54,468 bases of DNA from Syntrophobacteraceae bacterium (GCA_025453975.1 JALOPI010000022.1:1-54468); one strand, 5' to 3'. Positions 35,719-45,372 are shown, counted from the stretch's first letter. Made by a program: numbers and translations. The notes: generated by a model not told the origin, from the letters alone.

Positions 35719-35740
35719 GGGGCTGTCTGGAGACGGCCCC
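35719..35740 (+). terminator. Hairpin after the HAD gene
   Basis: GGGGCTGTC-TGGA-GACGGCCCC, nine pairs including one G-U, tetraloop, 28 bases past the stop codon. Only TT follows, so it may be a weak terminator or a pause site. Confidence 0.45.
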
Positions 35741-35819
35741 TTGACAATTCCAGTGCCCATGACAAGTTTGGTCAAAACAACAATCTGTTAATTCGGAGTG
35801 AAGCCGGAGAGAGATCGAC

Positions 35820-38138
35820 ATGCGTTTCGTGGTGCTGGCAGGATTCGCTTTCGCGCTCCTGGCGCCTTTTCTGGTCAGGACCGGACGCGCCGCCGGATGG
35901 TTTCTCGCCTTTCTGCCCGCCGCCCTGTTCATCACTCTGGCCCGTTTCGTGCCTCGATTGGCCGACGGCGAGCGGCTGATTTTTCAGGTCGACTGGCTGC
36001 CGGCCCTGGGGGTCAGCTTCTCCCTGGCCCTGGACGGCTTGAGCCTCCTTTTCTCCCTCCTCATCACCGGAATGGGCGCTATCGTCTGCCTCTACACTCC
36101 GCGATATCTTTCGGGCCACCCCGACCTCGGCAGGCTGGCTTCTCTTCTCTATGTCTTCATGGCTTCCATGCTGGGGCTGGTGCTCTCCGACGATTTCGTG
36201 TCTCTTTTTCTGTTCTGGGAGCTCACCAGCGTCAGCTCCTACCTGCTCATCGGCTTCGACCACAGCCGCAAGGCGGCGCGCCAGGCCGCTCTTCAGGCTC
36301 TCCTGGTGACGGGAGTCGGCGGGCTGGGCCTGCTGGCGGCCACTCTCCTCGTGCAGCAGGTGACGGGGACCTTCCAGGTCTCGGCCCTCCTGAGCCATCC
36401 TTCGTCTCTGGCCGCGACACCCCGGGCCCATATGATCGTGCTCCTCTTTCTGCTGGCCATCGCCACCAAGTCGGCCCAGTTTCCCTTCCATTTCTGGCTC
36501 CCCAACGCCATGGAGGCGCCGACGCCGGTGAGCACCTACCTGCACGCTGCCACCATGGTCAAGGCGGGGATCTACCTGGCCGCGCGCCTGACACCGGCTC
36601 TGGGGGACATCGATCTCTGGCGGGGCAGCCTCATGGCCATGGGCACGGTCACCCTCCTGGTCGGAGCCATCCTGGCGCTCCTGCAGACGGATCTCAAACG
36701 CATCCTGGCCCAGTCCACGGTGAGCGCCCTCGGGATGCTGGTCCTCCTGGTGGGCATCGGCTCCGAAACATCGATGCTCGCCGGCATGATGCTGCTCGCC
36801 GCCCACGGCATGTACAAGGGGGCCCTGTTTCTCGGGGCGGGCATCATCGACCACGAAACGGGAACGCGCGAGGTGGACAGGCTCGGGCGGCTTGGCCGGG
36901 CCATGCCCATCACCTGCGCGGCCGTCGTCCTGGCCGCCCTCTCCAGCGCGGGCTTTCCGCCCTTCGTGGGGTTTGTGGCCAAGGAGCTCCTCCTTGAATC
37001 GACCCTCGCCGCGCCCTATCCCGCCGCGATCACGGCGGCCGTCGTCCTGGCGAGCGCGGCCATGGTGGCCCTGGCGGGGCTGGTGGGCCTGATGCCTTTC
37101 TTCGGCCGCCGGGCACCCTGTCCCGGCTCGGTCCATGAGCCTCCCGCGGAAATGTGGATCGGCCCCCTGGTGCTGGGTGGACTTGGGATCTTTTTCGGGG
37201 TGGCGCCGGGGAGCCTCCACCAGTGGATCCTGGAGCCGGCGGCGGCCGCTGCCCTGGGTCGGTCCCCCGAGGTCGGCCTTCCGGGGTGGCATTTGCTCGA
37301 CGTCAAGATCCTGCTCAGCGGCATGGCTTTCGCTGGAGGGAGTCTGCTTCTGTGGAAATGCCAATCACTGCGTCGCATGGCCCCCCTCCCGAAGTCGCTG
37401 GCGCAGTGGACGCCGGGAAGACTGTACGACACCACCCTGAGCGGTCTCGAAGTGCTGGCCGCCCTCCAAACGCGCTGCTTCCAGAGCGGGCGCCTCCACC
37501 TGTACCTGCTCACGGTCATGGTCACCATCGTGGGCCTTCTGACATGGTCCCTCATCACGGATCCCTTCGGGCTGGCGGACCTCAGGCTTCAGCGGTGGAC
37601 CGACATCCGCACCTATGAAGCCGTCATCGCCATGGTCATCGTCGTGGCCACCCTCATGGTGGTGGCCTCGACCTCCCGACTGGTGGCGGTGGTGGCCCTG
37701 GGAGTCGTGGGCTACGGCGTGGCGCTCACCTTCCTGGTGTTCAGCGCCCCGGACCTGGCCATGACGCAGTTCGCCGTCGAGACACTTTCGGTGATCCTCC
37801 TGGTGCTGGTGCTCTTCAACCTCCCGAAGTACCGGAAGATCAGCACAAACAAGGCCCGACTCCGCGACGCCGTTGCCGCCCTGGCAGTGGGGGCCATCGC
37901 GACGCTCCTGGTCCTGGTGGTCACTTCCATGGACCGCAGCCCCAGGCTTGTCTCCTTTTTTGCCGAGAACAGCTACCTCCTGGCCAAGGGACGAAACGTC
38001 GTCAACGTGATCCTGGTGGATTTCCGCGGCTTCGACACCCTGGGGGAGATCACGGTCCTCGCGGTGGCGGCCCTGGGTGTATTCGCCCTGCTCAAATATG
38101 ACGCGGGACCACGAGCCGACGGCGAAGCCGAAAGCTGA
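35820..38138 (+). CDS. mrpA: Mrp-type Na+/H+ antiporter subunit A
   Basis: 772 residues, full length. It combines a NuoL-like antiporter core ([62 protein letters not shown]; lysine in [18 protein letters not shown]) with the C-terminal MbhD/DUF4040 and MbhE-like parts ([59 protein letters not shown]). The Mrp complex exports Na+ in exchange for protons across the inner membrane. ATG 35820 has GGAGAGAG upstream. It heads a seven-gene operon. Confidence 0.97.
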   Translation: MRFVVLAGFAFALLAPFLVRTGRAAGWFLAFLPAALFITLARFVPRLADGERLIFQVDWLPALGVSFSLALDGLSLLFSLLITGMGAIVCLYTPRYLSGHPDLGRLASLLYVFMASMLGLVLSDDFVSLFLFWELTSVSSYLLIGFDHSRKAARQAALQALLVTGVGGLGLLAATLLVQQVTGTFQVSALLSHPSSLAATPRAHMIVLLFLLAIATKSAQFPFHFWLPNAMEAPTPVSTYLHAATMVKAGIYLAARLTPALGDIDLWRGSLMAMGTVTLLVGAILALLQTDLKRILAQSTVSALGMLVLLVGIGSETSMLAGMMLLAAHGMYKGALFLGAGIIDHETGTREVDRLGRLGRAMPITCAAVVLAALSSAGFPPFVGFVAKELLLESTLAAPYPAAITAAVVLASAAMVALAGLVGLMPFFGRRAPCPGSVHEPPAEMWIGPLVLGGLGIFFGVAPGSLHQWILEPAAAAALGRSPEVGLPGWHLLDVKILLSGMAFAGGSLLLWKCQSLRRMAPLPKSLAQWTPGRLYDTTLSGLEVLAALQTRCFQSGRLHLYLLTVMVTIVGLLTWSLITDPFGLADLRLQRWTDIRTYEAVIAMVIVVATLMVVASTSRLVAVVALGVVGYGVALTFLVFSAPDLAMTQFAVETLSVILLVLVLFNLPKYRKISTNKARLRDAVAALAVGAIATLLVLVVTSMDRSPRLVSFFAENSYLLAKGRNVVNVILVDFRGFDTLGEITVLAVAALGVFALLKYDAGPRADGEAES

Positions 38139-38170
38139 CCGGTCCTGTATGCGCTCATGGAAGCACAACG

Positions 38171-38581
38171 ATGACCTCGCTGATTCTGCGAACCGCTACC
38201 CGCTATCTGCTGCCGCTTCTGCTGCTCTTGTCCATCTATCTCCTCCTGAGGGGACACAACGAGCCGGGTGGCGGCTTCGTGGGCGGGCTCGTGGCCGCCT
38301 CGGCCTACGCCCTCCACATGATCGCCTACACCGTGGAAAGCGCCCGGAGGATCCTCAGGGTCGAGCCCCGCACGCTCATCGCCGCGGGCCTCCTGACGGC
38401 GCTGGGAAGTGGAGCGGCTTCATGGGCCATCGGTGCCCCCTTCATGACAGGCTTGTGGCTGGAGCAGCCCATTCCGGTGGCGGGAAAGGTGGGGACTCCC
38501 TTCATCTTTGACGTCGGCGTGTATTTCGTCGTCATCGGCGTGAGTCTCATGATCCTCTTCACGGTGGCGGAGGTGGAGTGA
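38171..38581 (+). CDS. mrpB: Mrp antiporter subunit B
   Basis: 136 residues, four membrane helices. [23 protein letters not shown] and [22 protein letters not shown] are characteristic of MnhB/MrpB. Stop and next start overlap as TGATG at 38579-38583. Confidence 0.96.
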   Translation: MTSLILRTATRYLLPLLLLLSIYLLLRGHNEPGGGFVGGLVAASAYALHMIAYTVESARRILRVEPRTLIAAGLLTALGSGAASWAIGAPFMTGLWLEQPIPVAGKVGTPFIFDVGVYFVVIGVSLMILFTVAEVE

Positions 38582-38907
38582 TGGAAGTCGAGCTGGCCGT
38601 CGTGGTGGGTGTGCTCTATGCGGCGGGATTCTACATGATCATGAGACGCAGCATCGTGAGGCTCATCCTGGGACTGGCCCTCCTGGGACACGCCGCCAAC
38701 CTGCTCATCTTCGTCATGGGACGGCTGGTGCGAGGGAGCCCGCCGGTGATGGAGCTGCAGGAAGTCCGGCTCTCCGGGCCGTTCGCCGACCCCATTCCCG
38801 AAGCGCTCATCCTCACCGCCATCGTTATCGGATTCGGGATTCAGGCCTTTGCCATCGTGCTCATCAAGCGCACGCACCGGCTTGTGGGAATGGACAATCT
38901 GGATTGA
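38581..38907 (+). CDS. mrpC: Mrp antiporter subunit C (NuoK-like)
   Basis: 108 residues, three membrane helices. [21 protein letters not shown] and [25 protein letters not shown] identify MnhC, the NuoK homologue. ATG 38581 overlaps the mrpB stop; a GTG codon lies just before it. Confidence 0.96.
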   Translation: MEVELAVVVGVLYAAGFYMIMRRSIVRLILGLALLGHAANLLIFVMGRLVRGSPPVMELQEVRLSGPFADPIPEALILTAIVIGFGIQAFAIVLIKRTHRLVGMDNLD

Positions 38908-38969
38908 TCCCGGGACTGTGCGCTCGCCGTCGGGCGAGGATGCGCTGCCCCTGAAAGCCGCTGGATGTC

Positions 38970-40481
38970 ATGAGCTTTTATCTCGTCCTCCCCATCGTGC
39001 TCCCTCTCTCCTGCGCCATCCTGTCGCTCTTCCTGTGGCGGCGGACCGCCGCCCAGAAAACCGTCGGCATCGTGGGGTCGACGGCGATGGTCGCGGCGGG
39101 GACGCTGATTTTCGGCTCCGTGCGGAGCCATGGGATCCAGGTGGTTCAAATCGGCAGCTGGCCAGCCCCCTTCGGCATCACCCTCGTTGCGGACACCCTG
39201 AGCGCGACGCTGGTTCTCCTGACAGGCGTCGTGGTCCTCGCCACCTTCGTCGCTTCGCTTTCGGAGATCGGCCCGCGGCCCATGGCCTTCGGGTACTGTG
39301 CGCTGCTCCACATCCTATCCATGGGCATCTGCGGCGCATTTCTGACCGGAGACATCTTCAACCTGTACGTCTGGTACGAGGTGATGCTCATCGCCTCCTT
39401 CGTGCTCCTCGGCCTGGGGGGGCAGCGGTCGCAGCTCGAGGCCACCATCAAGTACGTCACCCTGAACCTCATCGCGTCGGCATTCTTCCTGGCCGCCGTC
39501 GGCGTGCTCTACGGAATCGTCGGCACCTTGAGCATGGCGGACCTGGCCCAGCACCTTCGCGGGAGCTCACCGCCGCCCCTGACCCTCACGCTGGCAACGC
39601 TCTTTTTCATCGCCTTCGGCATCAAGGCCGCGGTCTTCCCCCTCTTCTTCTGGCTGCCCGCTTCCTACCCCGCCCCGGCCGCACCGGTGGCCGCCGTCTT
39701 TGCGGGACTGCTCACCAAGGTGGGCGTGTATTCCCTCCTGCGGTTCTTCACCCTCATCTTTCCGCCGGACCTGGTGCCTTCCTCCCACCGGCTGATCCTC
39801 CTCGTTTCGGGCCTGACCCTCCTGGTGGGCATACTGGGCGCCATCCCCCAGAACAACCTGAGGAAGAGCTTCTCCTTCATCCTGGTCAGCCATGTCGGCT
39901 ACCTGCTGGCTGGAATCGGTCTCTTCAGCCCCCTGGCCATGGTCGGCTCCCTGTTCTACCTCATCCACGACATCGTCGCCAAAACCGGCATGTTCCTTTT
40001 TGCAGGGCTCCTGGAGCGTCTGACCCATCATTCGGACATTTCGGCCATGGGGGGAGTGTACCGGAGCCATCCGGGGATCGCCTGGCTTTTTGTCCTGCTG
40101 GTTCTGGCGGTTTCGGGCATTCCTCCCCTTTCCGGGTTCTGGGGAAAGCTGATGCTGATCCAGGCGGGAATCGCCCAGAAGGAGTACGGGATGGCTGCCC
40201 TGCTCCTCGTCGCCGGCTTTCTCACCCTCTATGCGCTGATGAAGGTCTGGTCGGAGGTCTTGTGGAAGGATCGGCCGGAGCAGCCGTCCGGAGGATCGCG
40301 GTCCCAGGGGCCCGCCGCCCATCCGCCGCCGGCCCTCGTAGCCCCCGTGGCCCTGCTGGTGGCCTTCACGCTGCTCATGGGCGTCTGGCCCGGACCGTTC
40401 CACGCCGTGGCCAGCGCGGCGGCGCGTGAGCTTCTCAATGCCGACTTGTACATTCGCGCTGTTCTGGAGGCTCGACCATGA
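38970..40481 (+). CDS. mrpD: Mrp antiporter subunit D (NuoM/N-like)
   Basis: 503 residues, about 14 helices. Core residues are visible in FNLYVWYEVMLIASFVLLGLGGQ, IKAAVFPLFFWLPASYPAPAAPVAAVFAGLLTKVGVYSLLR and IPQNNLRKSFSFILVSHVGYLLAG. With MrpA it forms the two antiporter-like ion modules. The stop overlaps the mrpE start (ATGA). Confidence 0.97.
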   Translation: MSFYLVLPIVLPLSCAILSLFLWRRTAAQKTVGIVGSTAMVAAGTLIFGSVRSHGIQVVQIGSWPAPFGITLVADTLSATLVLLTGVVVLATFVASLSEIGPRPMAFGYCALLHILSMGICGAFLTGDIFNLYVWYEVMLIASFVLLGLGGQRSQLEATIKYVTLNLIASAFFLAAVGVLYGIVGTLSMADLAQHLRGSSPPPLTLTLATLFFIAFGIKAAVFPLFFWLPASYPAPAAPVAAVFAGLLTKVGVYSLLRFFTLIFPPDLVPSSHRLILLVSGLTLLVGILGAIPQNNLRKSFSFILVSHVGYLLAGIGLFSPLAMVGSLFYLIHDIVAKTGMFLFAGLLERLTHHSDISAMGGVYRSHPGIAWLFVLLVLAVSGIPPLSGFWGKLMLIQAGIAQKEYGMAALLLVAGFLTLYALMKVWSEVLWKDRPEQPSGGSRSQGPAAHPPPALVAPVALLVAFTLLMGVWPGPFHAVASAAARELLNADLYIRAVLEARP

Positions 40482-40954
40482 ACGTACTGCTGGGGAACAT
40501 CCTCCTGGCCATGATCTGGATGGTGATCACGGGGTCCTTCAAGCCCGTGAGCTTCGCCGCGGGCTTTCTCTTTTCCTACCTGATCCTGTGGCTGCTGCGG
40601 GGAGCCATTTTTCCCGGGTCGACCTACTTCTCCAAGGTGAGACAGGTCATCGGGTTCTCGGGCTTCTTCATCAAGGAGCTCATCATGGCCAACCTCAAGG
40701 TCGCCCACGACGTATTGACCCTGCGGCACCACATGCGCCCGGGGGTCGTCGCCATACCCCTGGATGTGGAAACGGATGCCGAGATCACGACGCTGGCCAA
40801 CCTCATCACCCTGACCCCGGGAACCCTGAGCCTCGACGTTTCCAGCGACCGCAGGGTGCTCTACGTCCATTGCATGTATCTCGACGACACCCGGGGCTTT
40901 CGACGCGCCATCAAGGATGGATTCGAAAGGCGCGTCATGGAGCTTCTGAGATGA
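40478..40954 (+). CDS. mrpE: Mrp antiporter subunit E
   Basis: 158 residues. Two N-terminal membrane helices, then a cytosolic part with [35 protein letters not shown] and [11 protein letters not shown], the signature of MnhE. Overlaps mrpD and mrpF by ATGA at each end. Confidence 0.96.
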   Translation: MNVLLGNILLAMIWMVITGSFKPVSFAAGFLFSYLILWLLRGAIFPGSTYFSKVRQVIGFSGFFIKELIMANLKVAHDVLTLRHHMRPGVVAIPLDVETDAEITTLANLITLTPGTLSLDVSSDRRVLYVHCMYLDDTRGFRRAIKDGFERRVMELLR

Positions 40955-41241
40955 ACGATATCTTCAGCGTGGTGATCTTCGTGGGGATGGGGCTCCTGAC
41001 GGCCACGATCTTCATGGCCTTCGTCAGGCTCTTCAAGGGGCCTTCGCTGCCGGATCGAGTCGTGGCCCTCGACATCATGTCCGTCACGGCCCTGGGCGTC
41101 ATCGCCCTCTATGCCATCGACTCGGGCGAGGCGATCTTCCTGGATGTCGCTCTCATCGTGGCCCTCGTGTCCTTTCTGGGCACCGTCGCCTTCGCCTACT
41201 ACGTGGAGCGTGGAGTGACCACAACGGGAGGATCCCGCTGA
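40951..41241 (+). CDS. mrpF: Mrp antiporter subunit F
   Basis: 96 residues, three helices. RLFKGPSLPDRVVALDIMSVTALGVIALYAI is the conserved MnhF stretch. Starts in an ATGA overlap with mrpE and ends in a TGATG overlap with mrpG. Confidence 0.95.
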   Translation: MNDIFSVVIFVGMGLLTATIFMAFVRLFKGPSLPDRVVALDIMSVTALGVIALYAIDSGEAIFLDVALIVALVSFLGTVAFAYYVERGVTTTGGSR

Positions 41242-41696
41242 TGCAGGAGATCGTCTGTGCCATCCTCGTTCTGATCGGAGCCCTCTTCATGATAATCGCC
41301 GGCATCGGGCTCCTGCGCATGCCGGATCTCTTCATGCGCATGTCCTGCACCACCAAGGCCAGCACACTGGGCATGGGTTTTCTCATGATGGCCGTGGCCG
41401 TGCGCTTCCCCAACCTCGAGATCATCACCCGGGCCCTGGCCGTCACCCTCTTCGTGCTCCTGACGTCACCGGTCGCCGCCCACATGATCGCCCGCGCCGC
41501 CTACGTCTCCGGCGTCCCCCTCTGGAAGAGGACCCTGGTCGATCAGCTCTGCAGCCGCTATGACCTTTGTGCCTGCACCCTGGACAGCTGCCCCACCACC
41601 GACGAGCTCACGGGCGCCCCGCCGGTCAACGGCAACAGCGCCGATGAGGAGACGAGCCCGGCCCCCGAGAGTCATTCCGGCCCGCATCGCACCTGA
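41241..41696 (+). CDS. mrpG: Mrp antiporter subunit G with Cys-rich C-terminal extension
   Basis: 151 residues, longer than the usual ~100-120. Three helices with IAGIGLLRMPDLFMRMSCTTKASTLGMG and LLTSPVAAHMIARAAYVSGVPLW are typical MnhG. The extra tail (about 100-151) holds four cysteines in CSRYDLCACTLDSC, an arrangement that could bind a metal or form disulfides. The rest of the tail is acidic and Pro/Ser-rich. Confidence 0.93.
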   Translation: MQEIVCAILVLIGALFMIIAGIGLLRMPDLFMRMSCTTKASTLGMGFLMMAVAVRFPNLEIITRALAVTLFVLLTSPVAAHMIARAAYVSGVPLWKRTLVDQLCSRYDLCACTLDSCPTTDELTGAPPVNGNSADEETSPAPESHSGPHRT

Positions 41697-41725
41697 GGTA
41701 CACCATCCGCCTGAGGCAAAACAAA

Positions 41726-41753
41726 TGGGCCTCCCCATCGTTCCGGAGGCCCA
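41726..41753. terminator. Bidirectional hairpin terminator between mrpG and tpx
   Basis: Perfect 9-bp stem TGGGCCTCC / GGAGGCCCA with a 10-nt loop. Read on the minus strand it is followed by TTTGTTTTG, so it fits best as the tpx terminator; it may also stop the mrp transcript from the other side. Confidence 0.7.
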
Positions 41754-41863
41754 GCCAAACCCTGTCGCGTGGAGCGTCTCGAAAGGCCGGGTCCCATGAA
41801 ACTCGATCACGCACCAGCGGAAAACCGCGAGAGTCCGCCCTTCCACAATCTTCCTGTCCCCTG

Positions 41864-42394
41864 CTACCCCATAACCGACTGAAGGGCCGCGAGAGCATCC
41901 TCGTAGTCGGGCTCCTGCGTCACTTCCGAGACCACCTGAACGTATTTCACGACGCCCTGGCCATCCAGAATGACGACGGCTCTGGCCAGCACGCCCAGCT
42001 CGGCGATGCGCAGGCCCATGCCGAGCCCGAAGCTGTGATCGAAGTAGTCCGAGGCGGTGATGAGGTTTTCAACCATGGCGGCCTGGCACCATCTTTCCTG
42101 GGCGGGAGGCAGGTCCATGGAGGCCGTGACGATGACGACCCTTTCGCCGAGCTTGCCGGCTTCGCTGTTGAAGCGCCGGGTCTGAAGATCGCAGATGGGC
42201 GTGTCCAGGGAGGGAACCACGTTGAAGAGCCGGACTTTCCCGGCATCGGAAGCGAGGGTGTAGGCGCTGTCCGGAGCCAGGCCTTTTCTCAGGGTGAACG
42301 ACGGAGCCTTCGCCCCGACCTTCAGTTCAGGGCCGAGCAAAGTCAGGGGATTTCCCTTGAAGTGTGTTGCCCCTTTCCGTTCCACAACTGCCAT
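41864..42394 (-). CDS. tpx: Thiol peroxidase Tpx (atypical 2-Cys peroxiredoxin)
   Basis: 176 residues, normal length. Peroxidatic Cys68 in SLDTPICDLQTRRF with conserved Thr65, and resolving Cys103 in QERWC, 35 residues later as in other Tpx proteins. It reduces H2O2 and alkyl peroxides using thioredoxin; a thioredoxin gene lies at 3.2 kb. AGGAGG is 6 nt upstream of the ATG. Confidence 0.97.
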   Translation of the reverse strand: MAVVERKGATHFKGNPLTLLGPELKVGAKAPSFTLRKGLAPDSAYTLASDAGKVRLFNVVPSLDTPICDLQTRRFNSEAGKLGERVVIVTASMDLPPAQERWCQAAMVENLITASDYFDHSFGLGMGLRIAELGVLARAVVILDGQGVVKYVQVVSEVTQEPDYEDALAALQSVMG

Positions 42395-42417
42395 GAGTGC
42401 CTCCTTTGGTCGTGTGC

Positions 42418-42591
42418 CTACGGTTCATCCTCAAAATCGGGGAAGAGTGACTCCATCCATCCGGTGGTCTCACCAGACACGGTTAAATTAATGTCGAGGC
42501 CGGGGACGTCAATCCCGAGCGGGCCGGCGCGATACGATGGAGCCGACGTATTGACAGGCGTCGTCACTTCGTTCAGGGTTAGGGCGCTCAT
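42418..42591 (-). CDS. Possible small protein upstream of tpx (doubtful)
   Basis: 57 codons, MSALTLNEVTTPV to PDFEDEP, acidic at the end, with GGAG 9 nt upstream of ATG 42591 and ending 24 bases before the tpx ATG. No family is recognised. A candidate tpx promoter lies inside it, so it may not be a gene. Confidence 0.25.
   Translation of the reverse strand: MSALTLNEVTTPVNTSAPSYRAGPLGIDVPGLDINLTVSGETTGWMESLFPDFEDEP
42485..42512 (-). promoter_or_regulatory. Candidate tpx promoter
   Basis: Minus strand: -35 TTGACG (42512-42507, 5/6), 16-bp spacer, -10 TAATTT (42490-42485). The -10 is weak. It would give a leader of about 90 nt for tpx. Confidence 0.35.
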
Positions 42592-42754
42592 GTGAGGGGG
42601 CTCCGCGTGGCCTCCCGAACCCTCGCCCCTCGTCCGCTGAGTGAAGTCAAGGAGCGCGAGGCGGCCATCCAGAGCGGTATCCGAACGGGGTCCCCCGACC
42701 CCGGCTCGACGTCCCATATGATGATCAATCCAGGATCAGGAGAGGGATGCAGTC
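42592..42754. other. Intergenic, divergent tpx / pRiA4b-ORF3 gene
   Basis: The rest of the 360-base gap upstream of tpx. No RNA motif or further gene is seen; AGGAGAGGGA before 42755 is the ribosome site of the plus-strand gene. Confidence 0.3.
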
Positions 42755-44017
42755 ATGGCATGGATCATTCCCACAGGCAAGAGCCTCACCCTCACTCCCC
42801 AGCAGGAGAAGCTCCTGAGAGAGCTTGAGATCGACCAGAATGGCCCTGGGACGATTTTACGCGATTTTAAAATGCTCCTCGATTTCACGCGCAAGGGGGA
42901 TGTGCTGGTCACCGGGGCGCAGCAGCTCCCCCTGGCTCCCCTGGCGGCGCTCAACAGCCGCATGACCCATCCCTTGAAGCATGGGCTGAAGCGATGCACT
43001 CAAAAGTCCTATCCTCACATCAACGGACTCTACCTGCTCCTGAGGGCATCGGGGCTCACAGCGGTTGAAAGCACGGGAAGGAAGCTGGTGCTCAAGGTGG
43101 TTCCTTCGGTGCTCGATGCTTTCGACGACCTGAGCCCCACCGAGCAGTACTTCATCCTGCTGGAAACCTGGCTGCTCCGGGGATGGCCCGACATCGTTCT
43201 CTGCGATTCCAGACGCGGTCTGTTTCCTTTTCCCAGGACGTTCCAGGAGTGGTCGTTTCTCTTCTCCAAAATCCCCGACGGGGGACTGGGCCCCACCGAT
43301 ATCCAACTGATCGAGCAGATCGGCCGTTACCATCTGGAATGGCACAATCTGGCATTGCTGGAGCTTTTCGGCATGGTCACCATCGTTGCGGCACCCCCCG
43401 TGGAGGGCAGAAGAGGCTGGAACATCCAGAGCCTCCGTCGAGCCCCCCTCGGTGATGCCTTGCTCAGGCTCATCGAGGGCTCCTTTTTCGGGCATTATGA
43501 AAGTTTCCCGGGCTCGGATGAGGAAGGGCTGTCCATGCCCATTGGGGCCATGCGCACCGCGCTCATATCCCATTTTCCCGCATGGAATCGCGTGATCGCG
43601 GCTCCTGAGAGGCGTTATCGCGAGGGGGCTCACATCTTCCGGGTATCCCTGGGGCATTTTCGCGGGCGCATCGCCCTCCCCGCGGCCAGCTCACTGGACG
43701 ACCTGGCTCACGCCATTCTGGGCGCGGTCCGGTTCAGCTCGGACCACCTTTATTTGTTCAGGTACCGCAATGGATTCGGCGCGCTGGAAGAGGTGAATCA
43801 CCCGTACATGGAGGATGGCCCCTGGACCCATGAGGTCCTGGTCGGTGACCTGAATGTCACCATCGGCCAGCCCATGACCTTTCTTTTTGATTTCGGAGAC
43901 GAGTGGGAGCTCGGCGTGGTTCTGGAAGCGATCGAGCCAGATCGAAACATCCATGAGCCCGTCCTGCTCGAAACTCGCGGGGAGCCGCCGGAGCAATACC
44001 CGCGCTCGGATGAATGA
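42755..44017 (+). CDS. Plasmid pRiA4b ORF-3-like protein
   Basis: 420 residues, soluble. The C-terminal ~130 residues (YREGAHIFRVSLGHFRGRI, SLDDLAHAIL, SDHLYLFRYRNGFG, TFLFDFGDEWELGVVLEAI, PVLLETRGEPPEQYP) match the pRiA4b ORF-3 domain, also found in the passenger protein of IS1096. The first ~280 residues are an N-terminal region of unknown function with a Trp/Leu-rich middle. There are no transposon ends or transposase here, so mobility is not suggested. It precedes the SEC-C protein by 69 bases on the same strand. Confidence 0.8.
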   Translation: MAWIIPTGKSLTLTPQQEKLLRELEIDQNGPGTILRDFKMLLDFTRKGDVLVTGAQQLPLAPLAALNSRMTHPLKHGLKRCTQKSYPHINGLYLLLRASGLTAVESTGRKLVLKVVPSVLDAFDDLSPTEQYFILLETWLLRGWPDIVLCDSRRGLFPFPRTFQEWSFLFSKIPDGGLGPTDIQLIEQIGRYHLEWHNLALLELFGMVTIVAAPPVEGRRGWNIQSLRRAPLGDALLRLIEGSFFGHYESFPGSDEEGLSMPIGAMRTALISHFPAWNRVIAAPERRYREGAHIFRVSLGHFRGRIALPAASSLDDLAHAILGAVRFSSDHLYLFRYRNGFGALEEVNHPYMEDGPWTHEVLVGDLNVTIGQPMTFLFDFGDEWELGVVLEAIEPDRNIHEPVLLETRGEPPEQYPRSDE

Positions 44018-44086
44018 GTGCATGTGATGGAGACCTGGCGCGATGCGACACGAGCCAGGGATGGATGGAAAGGAAGGGATGAGCCG

Positions 44087-44389
44087 ATGGCGAGACTGGG
44101 CACGGTGAAGAGACCAGTGAGATTCCGCGTTCAAACCGAGGGGCGACTTGCGGAAATCGGGCGCCTTTGTGACGACAGGGGCTGGATATTTGTGGGAGGC
44201 TGGGAGCCTGACGAGCCGGAGGACATCAGCGAGGTGGAGTACCTGCTGAATCCTCGAGCTTTTGTGTCTCAGCCTCGCATGAATGATTCCATGAGCCAGA
44301 CCATTGTTCGTGAGCAGCCGAGGGTGGGGCGAAACGATCCCTGTCCCTGCGGAAGCGGGCAGAAGTTTAAGCGATGCTGCATGACGTAG
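44087..44389 (+). CDS. SEC-C zinc-binding motif protein (PBPRA1643-like)
   Basis: 100 residues from ATG 44087 (GGAAGGGATG upstream). The C-terminus is [18 protein letters not shown], the SEC-C zinc motif (Cys86, Cys88, Cys97, Cys98) also found at the end of SecA. The N-terminal part [30 protein letters not shown] fits the small PBPRA1643-type family. Function unknown; probably protein or nucleic-acid binding. Paired with the pRiA4b ORF-3-like gene. Confidence 0.8.
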   Translation: MARLGTVKRPVRFRVQTEGRLAEIGRLCDDRGWIFVGGWEPDEPEDISEVEYLLNPRAFVSQPRMNDSMSQTIVREQPRVGRNDPCPCGSGQKFKRCCMT

Positions 44390-44457
44390 GAGGACACGGG
44401 ACCGAGATCAAGCCCCGAGGCGCGCTGGAGCGAGTCGGGACAACATGAGGCGAGAGG

Positions 44458-44494
44458 GGATAATCACCGCAAAAGGGTCTGGCATCGATTATCC
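44458..44494. promoter_or_regulatory. 8-bp inverted repeat upstream of the Usp gene
   Basis: GGATAATC (44458-44465) and GATTATCC (44487-44494), perfect, 21-bp spacer. Could be an operator pair or a long-loop hairpin; it lies 154 bases before the universal stress protein start. Confidence 0.3.
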
Positions 44495-44647
44495 TTTCCT
44501 GGGTCCGGATGTGGAACCCAAACCACCAGCTCCATGAGCACGCGGACGGCACGCCAGGCTGACTGGCCTCCCGATTCCGCATTCGTGCTCGAGTTACGGC
44601 ATGCCCCCTGCATCTTCATTGCTCAACCACGGAAAGGGGGTGTGACC

Positions 44648-45106
44648 ATGGAACCGAAGAGAATCGTCTGTGGAGTGACCGCATCGACACGAGCCCAGCG
44701 GGCAGTGCTGGAAGCCGCCCGCCTCGCCCGGGAGCTCGGGGCCCGGCTGACTTGCGTGCACGTGATCGATCGTTCATTTCTTCAGCATGAAATAGATGAC
44801 GCCCTGAGCCGCGCGTTCCTGGAAAACGCCCTCGTCCACCTGGGGATCGAGATTGTGGAGCATGCCGCGCAGATCGCCCAGATCGAAGGAATCACGGTGG
44901 ACAAGCATCTCCTCAAGGGAAGCGTGGGAAAGTGCCTTCACAAGGTCGCCGGTGAGCTGCGGGCGGACCTCCTGGTCCTGGGAGGCGAGGACGGTCGCCC
45001 CGTGGTTCGGGAAATACCGAGGCCGGCCGTTGGAGACGAGCTTCCTCCCGGGTCGGCTCACTGTCCATCCCGCGGGGACCTCGACCAGTGGGCCGCTCAG
45101 GGATGA
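44648..45106 (+). CDS. Universal stress protein-like, with degenerate C-terminus
   Basis: 152 residues from ATG 44648 (AAAGGGGG 7 nt upstream; GTG 44642 also possible). The N-terminal two thirds follow UspA: RIVCGVTASTRAQRAVLEAARLARELGARLTCVHVID and GSVGKCLHKVAGELRADLLVLGG. The usual nucleotide-binding end, G-2x-G-9x-G(S/T) then a CPVLVV strand, is replaced by a Pro-rich tail (PRPAVGDELPPGSAHCPSRG) with no clear match in the other frames. ATP binding is doubtful. Confidence 0.7.
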   Translation: MEPKRIVCGVTASTRAQRAVLEAARLARELGARLTCVHVIDRSFLQHEIDDALSRAFLENALVHLGIEIVEHAAQIAQIEGITVDKHLLKGSVGKCLHKVAGELRADLLVLGGEDGRPVVREIPRPAVGDELPPGSAHCPSRGDLDQWAAQG

Positions 45107-45372
45107 GCACCCGCGGAAGTCCGGGTCGCATCCACCCAGGCGTCCTGCCTCTCCCATGCTGAATGCGGAGATTTTAATTTCATTTCGATAATATGCCATC
45201 ATCAGCGGATTGGGCTGCTCATTCCTGCTCCCCTCGGGTCTGTCACTCCTCCCCGCCGGGCTCTCTTCAGGATGCCTCCTGGGGCATGGGCACGAAGAGC
45301 TCCAGATTCGGAAAACTGCTCAGATCCCTGTCTTTCCCCGCGCGCGGAACGTTTTCACCCAGCTGAAAATGT
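45107..45372. other. Non-coding stretch before the pseudogene
   Basis: About 270 bases; no gene, RNA motif or promoter supported. Confidence 0.3.

Noticed and set aside
35741..35769. TTGACA before mrpA as its promoter
   Set aside because: The -35 is perfect but 16-18 bp downstream there is only AAGTTT-like sequence; it also directly follows the terminator hairpin.
35772..37364. Minus-strand long frame opposite mrpA
   Set aside because: MrpA is certain on the plus strand; the other frame is highly charged and low-complexity.
42755..44017. IS1096-type insertion sequence
   Set aside because: Only the pRiA4b ORF-3-like domain is shared; no transposase or terminal inverted repeats flank the gene.
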